A DNA stretch of 64,000 bases from Flavobacterium sp. MFBS3-15. GTDB taxonomy: Bacteria; Bacteroidota; Bacteroidia; Flavobacteriales; Flavobacteriaceae. Positions within the stretch are counted from its first letter, which is position 1, and the number at the start of each line of letters is the position of its first letter. Where the stretch lies: assembly GCF_026107645.2 (NCBI RefSeq), contig NZ_JAPCHV010000019.1, positions 1 through 64,000 on the forward strand, written 5' to 3'. Shown here piece by piece: positions 17,372-25,662 of the stretch. Position numbers and translations under genes: made by a program. The notes beneath the pieces are model-generated. The model made no database searches. It was given only the letters and a program-made list of their open reading frames with translations, and was not told where the DNA came from.

Positions 17372-17734
17372 ATGGACAGCATGGCATTTGAAGAAGTAAA
17401 AGATAATGTGGAAGACCTTAAAAATGAGGCAAAGCGTCTTATTGACGCCAATGTAAAGTACTACAAGCTGTGGGGCTTTAAGATACTCATGAAGTCGACT
17501 ACCATGATGCTGAAGATTATTCTTCTTGCGCTCATGCTGGCTATTGTTACCATATTTTTTTCCATTGCAGCAGCTTTAGCCATTGGCTACTGGCTCGATA
17601 ATTTTGCCTATGGCTTCCTTATCGTAGGTTTCATTTACCTGGTAATGGCAATAGTGGTATACTACGTTCAGGATAAAATTGTAGAAGGCCCGATGCTTTC
17701 GCGCTTTTCAAAAATATTCTTAAAGAAATACTAG
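17372..17734 (+). CDS. Holin-X-like (phage holin superfamily) membrane protein
   Basis: A 120-residue protein: an N-terminal charged helix (VKDNVEDLKNEAKRLIDANVKYYKL) and two membrane segments (near residues 45-72 and 80-103) with a short loop. This is the layout of the Actinobacterial Holin-X/phage-holin superfamily, which in chromosomal contexts is not phage-derived and has no proven lytic role. It is cotranscribed with the YtxH gene before it and the 78-residue gene 2 bases after it. Confidence 0.78.
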   Translation: MDSMAFEEVKDNVEDLKNEAKRLIDANVKYYKLWGFKILMKSTTMMLKIILLALMLAIVTIFFSIAAALAIGYWLDNFAYGFLIVGFIYLVMAIVVYYVQDKIVEGPMLSRFSKIFLKKY

Positions 17735-17736
17735 CC

Positions 17737-17973
17737 ATGAATTCAACAATATATCACTCTTACGACGAAATCAACAGGGACCTTGAGATTTTGAAAGTAG
17801 AGAAGGATCTTGCCTATGCACGGCTTATGAAAGACCTGGAGGAGACAAAAGACAGCCTGGCACCGATGAACCTGATTGGGGAAACACCACGTAAAGTGCT
17901 GGGCGTCCTCGGGCTCTTATCCGGGCCGCTGAAGAGTGCTGCGCTGACATGGCTGTTTAAAAAGATATTTTAA
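17737..17973 (+). CDS. Small protein, possibly DUF6327
   Basis: A 78-residue protein that starts with a Tyr/Asp motif (YHSYDEINRDLEILKVEKDL), continues in a charged helix and ends in a weakly hydrophobic basic segment (LGLLSGPLKSAALTWLFKKIF). It resembles the small DUF6327-type proteins that often follow YtxH and holin-like genes in Bacteroidota, but I am not certain of the family. It may act with the two preceding gene products at the membrane. Confidence 0.7.
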   Translation: MNSTIYHSYDEINRDLEILKVEKDLAYARLMKDLEETKDSLAPMNLIGETPRKVLGVLGLLSGPLKSAALTWLFKKIF

Positions 17974-17992
17974 TGGGGAGGGGAGAATGAAG

Positions 17993-18025
17993 AAAAAGCC
18001 GCTGACATTACATCAGCGGCTTTTT
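17993..18025. terminator. Bidirectional terminator
   Basis: A perfect 13-bp stem (AAAAAGCCGCTGA at 17993-18005, complement at 18013-18025) between the convergent YtxH operon and the EF-hand gene; it has A and T runs on both sides and serves both. Confidence 0.9.
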
Positions 18026-18027
18026 GA

Positions 18028-18324
18028 TTACTCTCCTTTTTTCTTTACCATTCTTTTTTCACGGCGTACTTCCATGAACGCTTTCAGTTCGCTTTCGTCC
18101 AAAAAGGAATCCTTATTCGTGTCGATAGCGGCAAAGTTCTCTTTTAGTTTTCCTTTTGGAGACTTTTCAGCCTCAGCCATGCTTATCTTCCCGTCATTGT
18201 CAGTGTCAAGCCTTTTGATCATTTCTTTTCTCCTGTTTTCCGGTTTTTCTATTTCCTGCGCTACAGCAGCTGTAGTACCGAATAGTGCTGCCATTATAAA
18301 AGCAGCTGCAAATTTACCTTTCAT
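18028..18324 (-). CDS. Secreted EF-hand protein
   Basis: A 98-residue protein with a signal peptide (MKGKFAAAFIMAALFGTTAAVAQ) and two EF-hand loops: DTDNDGKISMAE and DTNKDSFLDESE. Both have acidic residues at positions 1, 3, 5 and 12 or close equivalents, so calcium binding is likely in the periplasm. The C-terminus is basic (RREKRMVKKKGE). Its partner or target is unknown. Monocistronic, with terminators on both sides. Confidence 0.88.
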   Translation of the reverse strand: MKGKFAAAFIMAALFGTTAAVAQEIEKPENRRKEMIKRLDTDNDGKISMAEAEKSPKGKLKENFAAIDTNKDSFLDESELKAFMEVRREKRMVKKKGE

Positions 18325-18436
18325 ACCATTATGTTTTTTGATTTAGTGGTTAGACAAAATTTTCAGGCCTGGGTTTAAAGGTATTATAAATTTTAACATG
18401 CCCTTGCCTGAAATAAAATTTTGGGCATAAAAAAAA

Positions 18437-18455
18437 CCGCTGATTATCTCAGCGG
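18437..18455 (-). terminator. Terminator of the SPFH gene
   Basis: CCGCTGA (18437-18443) pairs with TCAGCGG (18449-18455); on minus it is followed by a run of T residues. Confidence 0.8.
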
Positions 18456-18462
18456 CTTCGAA

Positions 18463-19455
18463 CTATTCTGTTGGGGTTTCGTCAGGAGTTTCGTCTGTTG
18501 GAGGCTGCTGCCAGTTCTTCTTCCTTTCGTCCTCTAGTTTTTTACGGTTGCCTTTCTTGATGGCTTCACCCACCTGGTTGGAGGCAGTGAACGATGCCAC
18601 CATGTTGTTGAGCATGTCGCTGCCGGCCTGCGGTGAGTTGGGCAATAGTATAAGGTTGGAGTTGGTATCACTGCCTATGGCCTGTAACGTATCGTAGTGT
18701 TGCGTCACCACAATAAGCGCTGACGCTTCCTGCGAGTTGATGCCCACTTTGTTCAGCACATCTACGCTTTCTACCAATCCGCGCGCAATTTCGCGCCTTT
18801 GGTCGGCTATACCCTGTCCCTGCAGCCTCTTGCTTTCAGCTTCGGCCTTGGCTTTGGCCACAATACGTATACGCTGTGCTTCAGCTTCATATTCTGCTGC
18901 CGATTTCTCCCTGTCAGCAGCGTTGATGCGGTTCATGGCGTGCTTTACCTGCGGATCCGGGTCGATGTCGGTGATCAGCGTGTTGATGATGTCGTACCCA
19001 TAGCCAGCCATGGCTTCGTTAAGCTCTCGTTTCACGGCAATAGCTATGTCATCCTTGCGTTCAAATACGTCATCCAGCTTTAGTTTTGGTACTTCGGCAC
19101 GTACCACGTCAAACACATACGAAGTAATTTGGTCGTGCGGGTACTCCAGCTTATAAAAGGCATCGAATACTTTCTCCTGGATTACCTTGAACTGCACTGA
19201 TACCTTCATTTTCACGAATACGTTCTCCTTCGTCTTGGTTTCAATGATAACGTCCAGCTGCTGTATCTTAAGGTTGACACGCCCGGCTATGCGGTCTACG
19301 ATCGGTATTTTCAAATGAAGGCCCGCCTGCCTGATACTGTGGTATTTTCCAAAACGCTCAATGATAACAGCCGTTTGCTGCTTGACCGTAAAAAAGGAGG
19401 AGAAAAAAATGATTACTGCAAGAAATAGCAATACATACAAAAAAATGTTTTCCAT
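18463..19455 (-). CDS. SPFH/Band 7 family membrane protein
   Basis: A 330-residue stomatin/prohibitin-like protein. One N-terminal membrane segment (residues 2-22) is followed by the SPFH domain (TAVIIERFGKYHSIRQAGLH ... VKMKVSVQFKV), then a long alanine/glutamate-rich coiled coil (EKSAAEYEAEAQRIRIVAKAK) and a polar tail with PPTDETPDETP. This layout fits the QmcA/slipin subgroup, which forms oligomeric rings at the inner membrane and is linked to membrane-protein quality control. No NfeD partner gene is adjacent. Confidence 0.9.
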   Translation of the reverse strand: MENIFLYVLLFLAVIIFFSSFFTVKQQTAVIIERFGKYHSIRQAGLHLKIPIVDRIAGRVNLKIQQLDVIIETKTKENVFVKMKVSVQFKVIQEKVFDAFYKLEYPHDQITSYVFDVVRAEVPKLKLDDVFERKDDIAIAVKRELNEAMAGYGYDIINTLITDIDPDPQVKHAMNRINAADREKSAAEYEAEAQRIRIVAKAKAEAESKRLQGQGIADQRREIARGLVESVDVLNKVGINSQEASALIVVTQHYDTLQAIGSDTNSNLILLPNSPQAGSDMLNNMVASFTASNQVGEAIKKGNRKKLEDERKKNWQQPPTDETPDETPTE

Positions 19456-19520
19456 AATGTTGTTTTAATTGATTTGTGGTAAGGTACGAAATTCTCACGA
19501 TTATCCAACTGTTAGATCTC

Positions 19521-19652
19521 GTGTCATTTGGCTTCGCCGAACCACTACGTCAGGTTTCGACAGGAGTTTGAGGAGTGGGGCAACCTCCATTATGTAAATG
19601 AAAAGAGATTTCTCCTGCGTAGAAATGACTAACGCAACGAGAAATCTCTTAC
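19521..19652. repeat. Module F element and hairpin after gltX
   Basis: 19521-19562 carries GTCATTTGGCTTCGCCGAAC and part of the module F pattern. 19603-19613 (AAGAGATTTCT) pairs perfectly with 19640-19650. The hairpin lies just past the gltX stop and could terminate it on minus. Confidence 0.65.
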
Positions 19653-19666
19653 TCTTTGTTGTAATA

Positions 19667-21178
19667 CTATTTCAGGCTTTCAATAGCCTTTCTTATCCTG
19701 GCAATCGTTTCTTCCTTTCCTATAAGGGCGATGATGTCAAACAGGTGCGGGCCTTTCATGGCGCCTACAAGGCTCAAACGCAGCGGCTGCATCACCTTGC
19801 CCATCCCGATGCCGTTTTCTTCCATCCAGGCCTTTGTAACGGTCTCTACATTGGCAGAAGAGAAGTCCAGTGTATTGCCCAGCACGCTGATAAGCTGTTC
19901 CATAAGTTCAGCAGTGTCCGGTTTCCAGTTCTTCACGGCCTTTTCGTCGTACGATTCAGGCGCAACAAAAAAGTAATCCGTCAGTTCCCAAAGCTCACTG
20001 GCGAAAGTCGCACGTTCCTTTACCAGGCGTACGGCTTCTGTAACATATTCTGTTGGCTTATTGATGCCTTTCTCCAGCAGTACTTGTGATAACTGCTGCG
20101 CCAAAACCCCATTGTCCTGCCTGCCGAAATACTGGTGGTTGAACCACTTGTTCTTTTCCGGGTCGAATTTGGCGCCTGCCTTATGTACACGCTCCAGGTC
20201 GAAAAGGTTTACCAGTTCGTCAAGCGTAAACAGCTCTTGGTCGGTGCCGGGGTTCCAGCCCAGCAGTGCCAGGAAATTAATCACCGCTTCCGGGAGGAAA
20301 CCGTTTTCCCTGTAACCTGATGATGTAGTGCCGTCAGGGTTTTTCCATTCCAATGGGAATACCGGGAAGCCCAGTTTGTCGCCATCCCGCTTGGACAGCT
20401 TTCCGTTGCCCACAGGTTTCAGTATCAATGGCAGGTGGGCAAACTGCGGCGCTTCCCATCCGAAGGCTTTGTACAAAAGCTCGTGGAGCGGGAGGGAGGG
20501 CAGCCATTCCTCACCGCGGATCACGTGGGTGGTTTCCATCAGGTGGTCGTCCACAATGTTGGCCAGGTGGTAGGTAGGCATGCCGTCGCTCTTGAAGAGC
20601 ACTTTATCGTCGAGCAGGTTGGTATCGAATTTTATGTCGCCACGGATGATGTCCTTCAGGTGCAGCGTTTCGCCTACAGGTGTCTTAAAGCGGATCACGT
20701 AATGCTCACCGGCATCAAGGCGCTTTTGCACTTCTTCTTTGGATAGTACAAGAGAGGTATCCAGCTTTTCCCTGTTGGTATGGTTGTAGATGAAGGTCTT
20801 CCCCTCGGCTTCGTCTTTTTTGCGCAGTTCATCCAGCGCTTCAGGTGTATCAAAGGCATAGTACGCCCATCCGGAATTGATCAGCTCCTCAGCGTAGGCA
20901 CTGTATATCGCTTTTCTTTCGCTTTGGCGGTAGGGGCCAAAAACACCTTCTTTGCCAACACCTTCATCAAACGGTATGCCCAGCCAGTTGAGGGCTTCGA
21001 TGATGTATTCTTCCGCTCCGGGAACAAAACGGTTTTGGTCGGTATCTTCTATCCTTAGGTAGAAAACCCCGCCATGTTTCTTGGCAAACAGGTAATTGAA
21101 AAGGGCGGTCCTTACACCGCCGATGTGTAACGGCCCGGTTGGGCTTGGCGCAAAACGCACACGGACTTGCTTTGGCAT
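19667..21178 (-). CDS. gltX: Glutamyl-tRNA synthetase
   Basis: A 503-residue class I synthetase. The HIGH region is RFAPSPTGPLHIGGVRTALF, the IEDTDQNR motif follows, and the KMSKS loop reads KLSKRDGDKLG. The C-terminal helical domain (anticodon binding) is complete. It charges tRNA-Glu in the cytoplasm. It stands alone on minus; the upstream gap contains short direct repeats and an inverted module A. Confidence 0.96.
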   Translation of the reverse strand: MPKQVRVRFAPSPTGPLHIGGVRTALFNYLFAKKHGGVFYLRIEDTDQNRFVPGAEEYIIEALNWLGIPFDEGVGKEGVFGPYRQSERKAIYSAYAEELINSGWAYYAFDTPEALDELRKKDEAEGKTFIYNHTNREKLDTSLVLSKEEVQKRLDAGEHYVIRFKTPVGETLHLKDIIRGDIKFDTNLLDDKVLFKSDGMPTYHLANIVDDHLMETTHVIRGEEWLPSLPLHELLYKAFGWEAPQFAHLPLILKPVGNGKLSKRDGDKLGFPVFPLEWKNPDGTTSSGYRENGFLPEAVINFLALLGWNPGTDQELFTLDELVNLFDLERVHKAGAKFDPEKNKWFNHQYFGRQDNGVLAQQLSQVLLEKGINKPTEYVTEAVRLVKERATFASELWELTDYFFVAPESYDEKAVKNWKPDTAELMEQLISVLGNTLDFSSANVETVTKAWMEENGIGMGKVMQPLRLSLVGAMKGPHLFDIIALIGKEETIARIRKAIESLK

Positions 21179-21211
21179 TGTTGTTTAATTTTGGGTGCAA
21201 AGATAGGGGAA

Positions 21212-21336
21212 AGAAGTTGCAAAGTCATAAAGTCATAAAGTCGTAAAGTTATAAAGCTCTTAAAGTAATTCGTTATGCGGCAAGAGTGTTACGTCGCGTC
21301 ACCCTCTCCTTGGGAGAGGGCCGGGGAGAGGACTAA
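21212..21336. repeat. Short direct repeats and inverted module A
   Basis: 21212-21262 has several imperfect copies of AAAGTCATAA/AAAGTTATAA. 21277-21336 is a module A in inverted orientation (CAAGAGTGTTACG, then CACCCTCTCCTTGGGAGAGG), the only A copy outside the 4-8 kb region. Confidence 0.75.
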
Positions 21337-21341
21337 TCAGG

Positions 21342-21478
21342 GTATCAACAACTATAAGACGCTATGCCCTTAGTCCATCTCTCTGTAATAGCTTGTTATC
21401 AACATCATAGAATGCCATTTTTAACGTTACTTATCCAACGGAATTTGTATTTTTATCGGTTATTAACAATTGTCAACA
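21342..21478. promoter_or_regulatory. Second cluster of TTATCAACA-like boxes
   Basis: GTATCAACA (21342-21350), TTATCAACA (21396-21404, perfect) and TTGTCAACA (21470-21478) lie in the same orientation directly upstream of the DUF4175 gene. The perfect copy is the reverse complement of the boxes at 8.5-8.8 kb. A DnaA-type or other regulatory role is inferred only from the motif. Confidence 0.35.
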
Positions 21479-21480
21479 TT

Positions 21481-24400
21481 TTGGAAGCAAAAAACATCAT
21501 ATACGCCAAGCTCGAAGCCTTCATCAAAAAGTACTATACCAATGAGCTGCTACGTGGAACAATCTTCTTCATAGGGCTGGGATTGCTCTACTTTATCTTC
21601 ACGATATTGGTCGAATATTTCCTCTGGCTGCCGCAGGGCGGTCGCACGGCATTGTTCTGGGTATTCATCGGGGTAGAGGTGTTCCTGCTGGTACGTTTCA
21701 TATTATTCCCGGTATTTAAGCTGTTCAAATTGCAGAAGGGCATTGACTACCGCCAGGCTTCCGACATCATCGGCACGCACTTCAGCGAGGTGAGCGATAA
21801 GCTAACCAACTTCCTCCAGTTATCGGGACAGTCGCAGCAGTCGGAACTATTGGCCGCTTCCATCGAACAGAAAGCCAACAGCCTCCAGCCGGTACCTTTT
21901 GCCAATGCCATCAACTTCAAAAAGAACCTGAAATATGTTCCCTATGCGGCCATTCCGCTTTTGCTCATCCTGTTCTTCATGATCAGTGGCAACTCAGCGG
22001 TACTTACCAAGAGCTTCGACAGGGTGGTGAACTACAATAAGCATTATGCCCCGCCGGCACCTTTTGAATTCATTGTGACCAACAATTCCCTTACCGCGCA
22101 GCAGGACACCGATTTCCTTTTACAGGTAAAAACCCAAGGGACTGTAGTACCGGAGAATGCCATGATAACCATTGGCGACGAGAACTATTATTTGGAGAAT
22201 GTCAAGCCCGGAGTGTTCCAGTACCGTTTTGAGAAGCCGACAAAGAACCTGGAATTCCAACTCAAAGCCAACGACGTTACATCTCAGCCGTATGAACTGG
22301 CCGTGGTGGCCGTGCCTACCATTGCCAACTTTGAAATGGTGCTGAATTTCCCGGGCTACTTGGGCAAGAAGGCCGAAGTTGTGCGTGGAACAGGCAATGC
22401 CGTGGTTCCCGAAGGCACAAAAGTTACCTGGAGGGTAGAGGCATTGGCGACAAAATCCATTGAATGGAACAGCAACGGTACTGCAACGGCCTTCAATCCG
22501 GGGGAGAATGGCTTTACATTGGCCAAAACCATCCTGCAGAATACCGACTACCAGATCCTTACGTCCAATGACAAGGTAAAGCACCACGAAAAGCTGCAAT
22601 ACCAGATCACGACCATCAGGGACCAGTACCCAACCATCAGCGTGGAAAGCGCACCGGACAGCCTGAAGCTGGACCGCCACATAGTTCTCGGCCAACTGAG
22701 CGACGATTACGGGCTTACCAAATTGCAGATCGTATATTATCCCCAGGACAACCCGAATGCCGCCAAACGCCTTAGCCTTGCCGTTAAGAAGGAGCCGGTA
22801 GACCGTTTTTACTATTCGTTCCCTACAGGGCTTGATATTAAGCAGGGCGTGAACTATGAGTACTATTTTGAGGTGTTCGACAACGACGCGGTACACAATT
22901 ACAAGAGCACGAAATCATCGGTATTCTCACACAGGGAACTGACCGAGGAGGAGAAGCAGGAGAATGCCCTGCAGGAGCAGAACAGCAACATCAACAGCCT
23001 TGAGAAATCCATCAAGAACCAGGACAAGCAGATGAGCGAACTGGACAAGCTCCAAAAGATGGGCAAGGAGAAAACCAACATGGACTTTAAGGACCAGAAG
23101 AAGATACAGGACTTCATCAACCGCCAGAAGCAGCAGGATGAGATGATGAAGGAATTTTCTAAAAAGCTGAGCGAAAACCTCGAGCAGTTCAACCCTGAAA
23201 AGAAGGATGAGTTTAAGGAAGAGCTGATGAAGCGCCTTGAAAAGAATGAGAAGGAAGCCGAGAAAAACCAGAAGCTTTTAGATGAATTGAAAGAGCTTAC
23301 CAACAAGCTCAAAGAGGAGGAACTGTTTGATAAGCTGGATAAGTTCAAGCAGAATGCCAAAGACAATTCCAAGAACCTTGAGCAGCTGGTGGAGCTGACC
23401 AAGCGCTTTTATGTAGAGAAAAAAGCCGAACAAATTGCGGAGAAACTAGAAAAGCTGGGCGAAAAGCAGGACAAGCTTTCTGAGGATAAAGACAACAACG
23501 CGCAGAAGCAGGACGAGATCAACAAAGAGTTTGACAAGCTGCAGGAGGAGATGCGCGAGCTGGACAAACAGAACCAGGAACTCAAGAAGCCAATGGATGT
23601 GCCTACCGATGAGAAACAGGAAAAGAGCATTGAGGACGATATGAAAAAGGCTTCGGAAGAGCTTAAAAAAGAGAACAAGGACAGCAAGGAAAAAGCCTCC
23701 AAAGCCAAGCCAAAACAAAAGTCGGCAGCAGAGAAAATGAAGCAGATGGGCGGTGAGATGATGGATGCCATGGCCGGCGGCGAGATGGAGCAGATGGAGG
23801 AGGACGTGAAAATGCTGCGCCAGATACTGGACAACCTATTGGCCTATTCCTTCTCGCAGGAGGAGGTGATGGGGCAGTTTAAGTCGACTAACGGGCGCTC
23901 GGCTTCCTATGCCAAATACCTGAAAAAGCAGCAGGACCTCAAGCAGCAGTTCCGCCATGTAGATGACAGCCTGTTTGCCATGTCGCTGCGCAATCCTAAG
24001 ATAACGGAACAGATAACGAAGGAAGTAGGCAATGTGCATTATTATGTAGATAAAGCACTGGCCGACCTTGCCGAGAACGTGGTGCCGCGCGGGGTGTCGA
24101 ACCAGCAGTATGCGGTTACTTCGGCCAACAAGCTTGCCGACTTTTTGAGTGATGTGCTCAACGGCATGCAGATGCAATTGCAGGGCATGGGAGAAGGAAA
24201 AGGCCAGGGTCAGGGCAAAGGCCAGGGTCAGGGCCAGGGAATGCAGCTGCCGGACATCATCAAGAAGCAGGAGGGCCTTGCCAAGAAGATGGGCGAGGGA
24301 ATGGAAAAGCAAAGCGGCAAAGGCAAGAAACCCGGAGAAGGTGAGGAGCCGGGCGGCGGCAAGAAAGGCCAGGGAGAGGGTGAAGGCGGCGAAGGTGGCA

Positions 24401-24822
24401 GCGAAGGCGATGCCGGTAAGCTTTTGGAGATATATAAAGAACAGCAGCGCCTGCGTGAGGAATTGAAGAAAGCCCTTGACAAGGAAGGCATGGGTGGTAG
24501 TGGCCAGAACGCCATGAGGCAGATGAAGGACATCGAAAAGCAGTTGCTGAACAAAGGGCTGAACAAACAGACCATGGAGAAGATGCAGAACCTGAAGCAT
24601 GAGCTGCTCAAGCTGGACAAGGCGATACAGCAGCAGGGCGAAGAGAACAAAAGACAGTCCCAGACCAACAAAAAGGACTTTAGCAACGCCCCGAGGGAAC
24701 TTCCTGCGGCACTGAAAGAATATTTGAATAGTGTGGAGATATTAAACAGGCAAAGCCTACCTTTGCGCCCAAATTTTAACCAAAGGGTACAAACCTATTT
24801 CAGGAAAGATGATAAGCTTTAA
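21481..24822 (+). CDS. DUF4175 family large membrane protein
   Basis: About 1113 residues. The likely start is TTG at 21481 (reading LEAKNIIYAKLEAFIKKYY, first residue Met in vivo), because the 39 codons before it back to an ATG at 21364 overlap a promoter-like, box-containing region. Three membrane segments lie in the first 170 residues. A large extracytoplasmic region follows, then a long Lys/Glu coiled coil and a low-complexity Gly/Gln/Lys part (GEGKGQGQGKGQ). The family is conserved in Bacteroidota, often upstream of ybeY and mnmG as here; function unknown. It overlaps ybeY by 14 bases. Confidence 0.88.
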   Translation: MEAKNIIYAKLEAFIKKYYTNELLRGTIFFIGLGLLYFIFTILVEYFLWLPQGGRTALFWVFIGVEVFLLVRFILFPVFKLFKLQKGIDYRQASDIIGTHFSEVSDKLTNFLQLSGQSQQSELLAASIEQKANSLQPVPFANAINFKKNLKYVPYAAIPLLLILFFMISGNSAVLTKSFDRVVNYNKHYAPPAPFEFIVTNNSLTAQQDTDFLLQVKTQGTVVPENAMITIGDENYYLENVKPGVFQYRFEKPTKNLEFQLKANDVTSQPYELAVVAVPTIANFEMVLNFPGYLGKKAEVVRGTGNAVVPEGTKVTWRVEALATKSIEWNSNGTATAFNPGENGFTLAKTILQNTDYQILTSNDKVKHHEKLQYQITTIRDQYPTISVESAPDSLKLDRHIVLGQLSDDYGLTKLQIVYYPQDNPNAAKRLSLAVKKEPVDRFYYSFPTGLDIKQGVNYEYYFEVFDNDAVHNYKSTKSSVFSHRELTEEEKQENALQEQNSNINSLEKSIKNQDKQMSELDKLQKMGKEKTNMDFKDQKKIQDFINRQKQQDEMMKEFSKKLSENLEQFNPEKKDEFKEELMKRLEKNEKEAEKNQKLLDELKELTNKLKEEELFDKLDKFKQNAKDNSKNLEQLVELTKRFYVEKKAEQIAEKLEKLGEKQDKLSEDKDNNAQKQDEINKEFDKLQEEMRELDKQNQELKKPMDVPTDEKQEKSIEDDMKKASEELKKENKDSKEKASKAKPKQKSAAEKMKQMGGEMMDAMAGGEMEQMEEDVKMLRQILDNLLAYSFSQEEVMGQFKSTNGRSASYAKYLKKQQDLKQQFRHVDDSLFAMSLRNPKITEQITKEVGNVHYYVDKALADLAENVVPRGVSNQQYAVTSANKLADFLSDVLNGMQMQLQGMGEGKGQGQGKGQGQGQGMQLPDIIKKQEGLAKKMGEGMEKQSGKGKKPGEGEEPGGGKKGQGEGEGGEGGSEGDAGKLLEIYKEQQRLREELKKALDKEGMGGSGQNAMRQMKDIEKQLLNKGLNKQTMEKMQNLKHELLKLDKAIQQQGEENKRQSQTNKKDFSNAPRELPAALKEYLNSVEILNRQSLPLRPNFNQRVQTYFRKDDKL
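24202..24240 (+). repeat. In-gene tandem repeat in DUF4175
   Basis: Two near-identical 18-base units (AGGCCAGGGTCAGGGCAA type) encode the Gly-Gln-Gly-Lys low-complexity stretch. Slippage here would lengthen or shorten the protein in frame. Confidence 0.7.
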
Positions 24823-25234
24823 TTACGAGACTGATTTTGAATTGGCCGATGAGCCAAAGTACGAAGCATGGCTGTCGGAAGTCATCGACTCCGAGGAGTA
24901 TGATGAGGGGGAGATCAACTATATCTTTTGTAACGACGAAGATCTGTTACAAAAGAATATTGAGTTCCTTGACCACGATACGCTGACTGACATCATTAGT
25001 TTTGACTATACCATGGGCAGCCTTATCAGCGGTGATATCTTCATTTCGGTGGAGCGGGTACGAGAAAATGCGGCCGAGTTCGGCGTGGTTTTTGAGGACG
25101 AGCTGCGCCGGGTAATGGCGCATGGCATACTGCACTACTGCGGCTATAAAGACAAGACCGACGAAGATGCCCGGGAAATGCGCGCCAAGGAGGAGGAGAA
25201 GATGGCGATGTTCCACGTGGAACCAACCGCTTAA
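24809..25234 (+). CDS. ybeY: rRNA maturation endoribonuclease YbeY
   Basis: A 141-residue single-strand endoribonuclease involved in 16S rRNA 3'-end maturation and ribosome quality control. The core motif is AHGILHYCGYKDKTDEDA: the first two zinc-binding histidines are present, but the third of the usual H-x3-H-x5-H is replaced (GYKDK instead of GYDH), a change I believe is common in Bacteroidota. It overlaps the DUF4175 gene by 14 bases, so coupled translation is likely. The last codons (MFHVEPTA) contain a parS-like palindrome. Confidence 0.93.
   Translation: MISFNYETDFELADEPKYEAWLSEVIDSEEYDEGEINYIFCNDEDLLQKNIEFLDHDTLTDIISFDYTMGSLISGDIFISVERVRENAAEFGVVFEDELRRVMAHGILHYCGYKDKTDEDAREMRAKEEEKMAMFHVEPTA
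25209..25224. promoter_or_regulatory. parS-like site 1
   Basis: TGTTCCACGTGGAACC inside the last codons of ybeY. The 14-bp core GTTCCACGTGGAAC is a perfect palindrome. It differs from the B. subtilis ParB site TGTTTCACGTGAAACA at one symmetric pair in the core and at the last base. Confidence 0.7.
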
Positions 25235-25351
25235 ACATCTTTTTTAGGGTGGTTTTAGGGTTCTTGTGTATGATTTCAGGGGGTCTTGCAGGATGAATTT
25301 ACGACCTCTTCATGATGAATTTAAGGTATACAAAGAGGTAGTTTTGATCCG

Positions 25352-25367
25352 CGTTCCACGTGGAACG
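25352..25367. promoter_or_regulatory. parS-like site 2
   Basis: CGTTCCACGTGGAACG, a perfect 16-bp palindrome in the ybeY-mnmG gap. Confidence 0.7.
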
Positions 25368-25412
25368 TTCTCCTCTTGAAGCTGCGAGGTTTTCGTTATA
25401 TTGTTTTCGCTG

Positions 25413-25428
25413 CGTTCCACGTGGAACG
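25413..25428. promoter_or_regulatory. parS-like site 3
   Basis: CGTTCCACGTGGAACG, identical to site 2 and 61 bases away from it in the same gap. Confidence 0.7.
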
Positions 25429-25465
25429 TTTGTAAAAATATTGCGGCGACAGCCGCTCCCGTGCT

Positions 25466-25565
25466 GTCATTGCGAGGAGTAACGACGAAGCAATCTTTCA
25501 AAGTGATTTATGTTGTTTGTGCCGGAGGAAAGATTGCCGCTCTCCGTGCCTCCGCTCGCAATGAC
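25466..25565. repeat. Module E inverted pair
   Basis: GTCATTGCGAGGAGTAACGA at the left and CCTCCGCTCGCAATGAC at the right are inverted copies, as are the inner CAATCTTTC and GAAAGATTG. The element forms a long imperfect hairpin of 100 bases between parS-like sites 3 and 4. Confidence 0.8.
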
Positions 25566-25629
25566 AGACGACCGGCAATGACGGCAGAGTGGCAATAAAA
25601 AAATAATAAATAGAAAATAATCAATTCCC

Positions 25630-25645
25630 TGTTCCACGTGGAACA
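25630..25645. promoter_or_regulatory. parS-like site 4
   Basis: TGTTCCACGTGGAACA; the palindrome extends by three further base pairs on each side (25627-25648). It lies 17 bases before the mnmG start codon. Confidence 0.75.
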
Positions 25646-25662
25646 GGGAGAAAGAATAAAAG

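Noticed and set aside
17372..17734. Holin-like gene considered as a prophage remnant
   Set aside because: No phage genes, integrase or attachment repeats nearby; the YtxH neighbour points to a chromosomal envelope operon.
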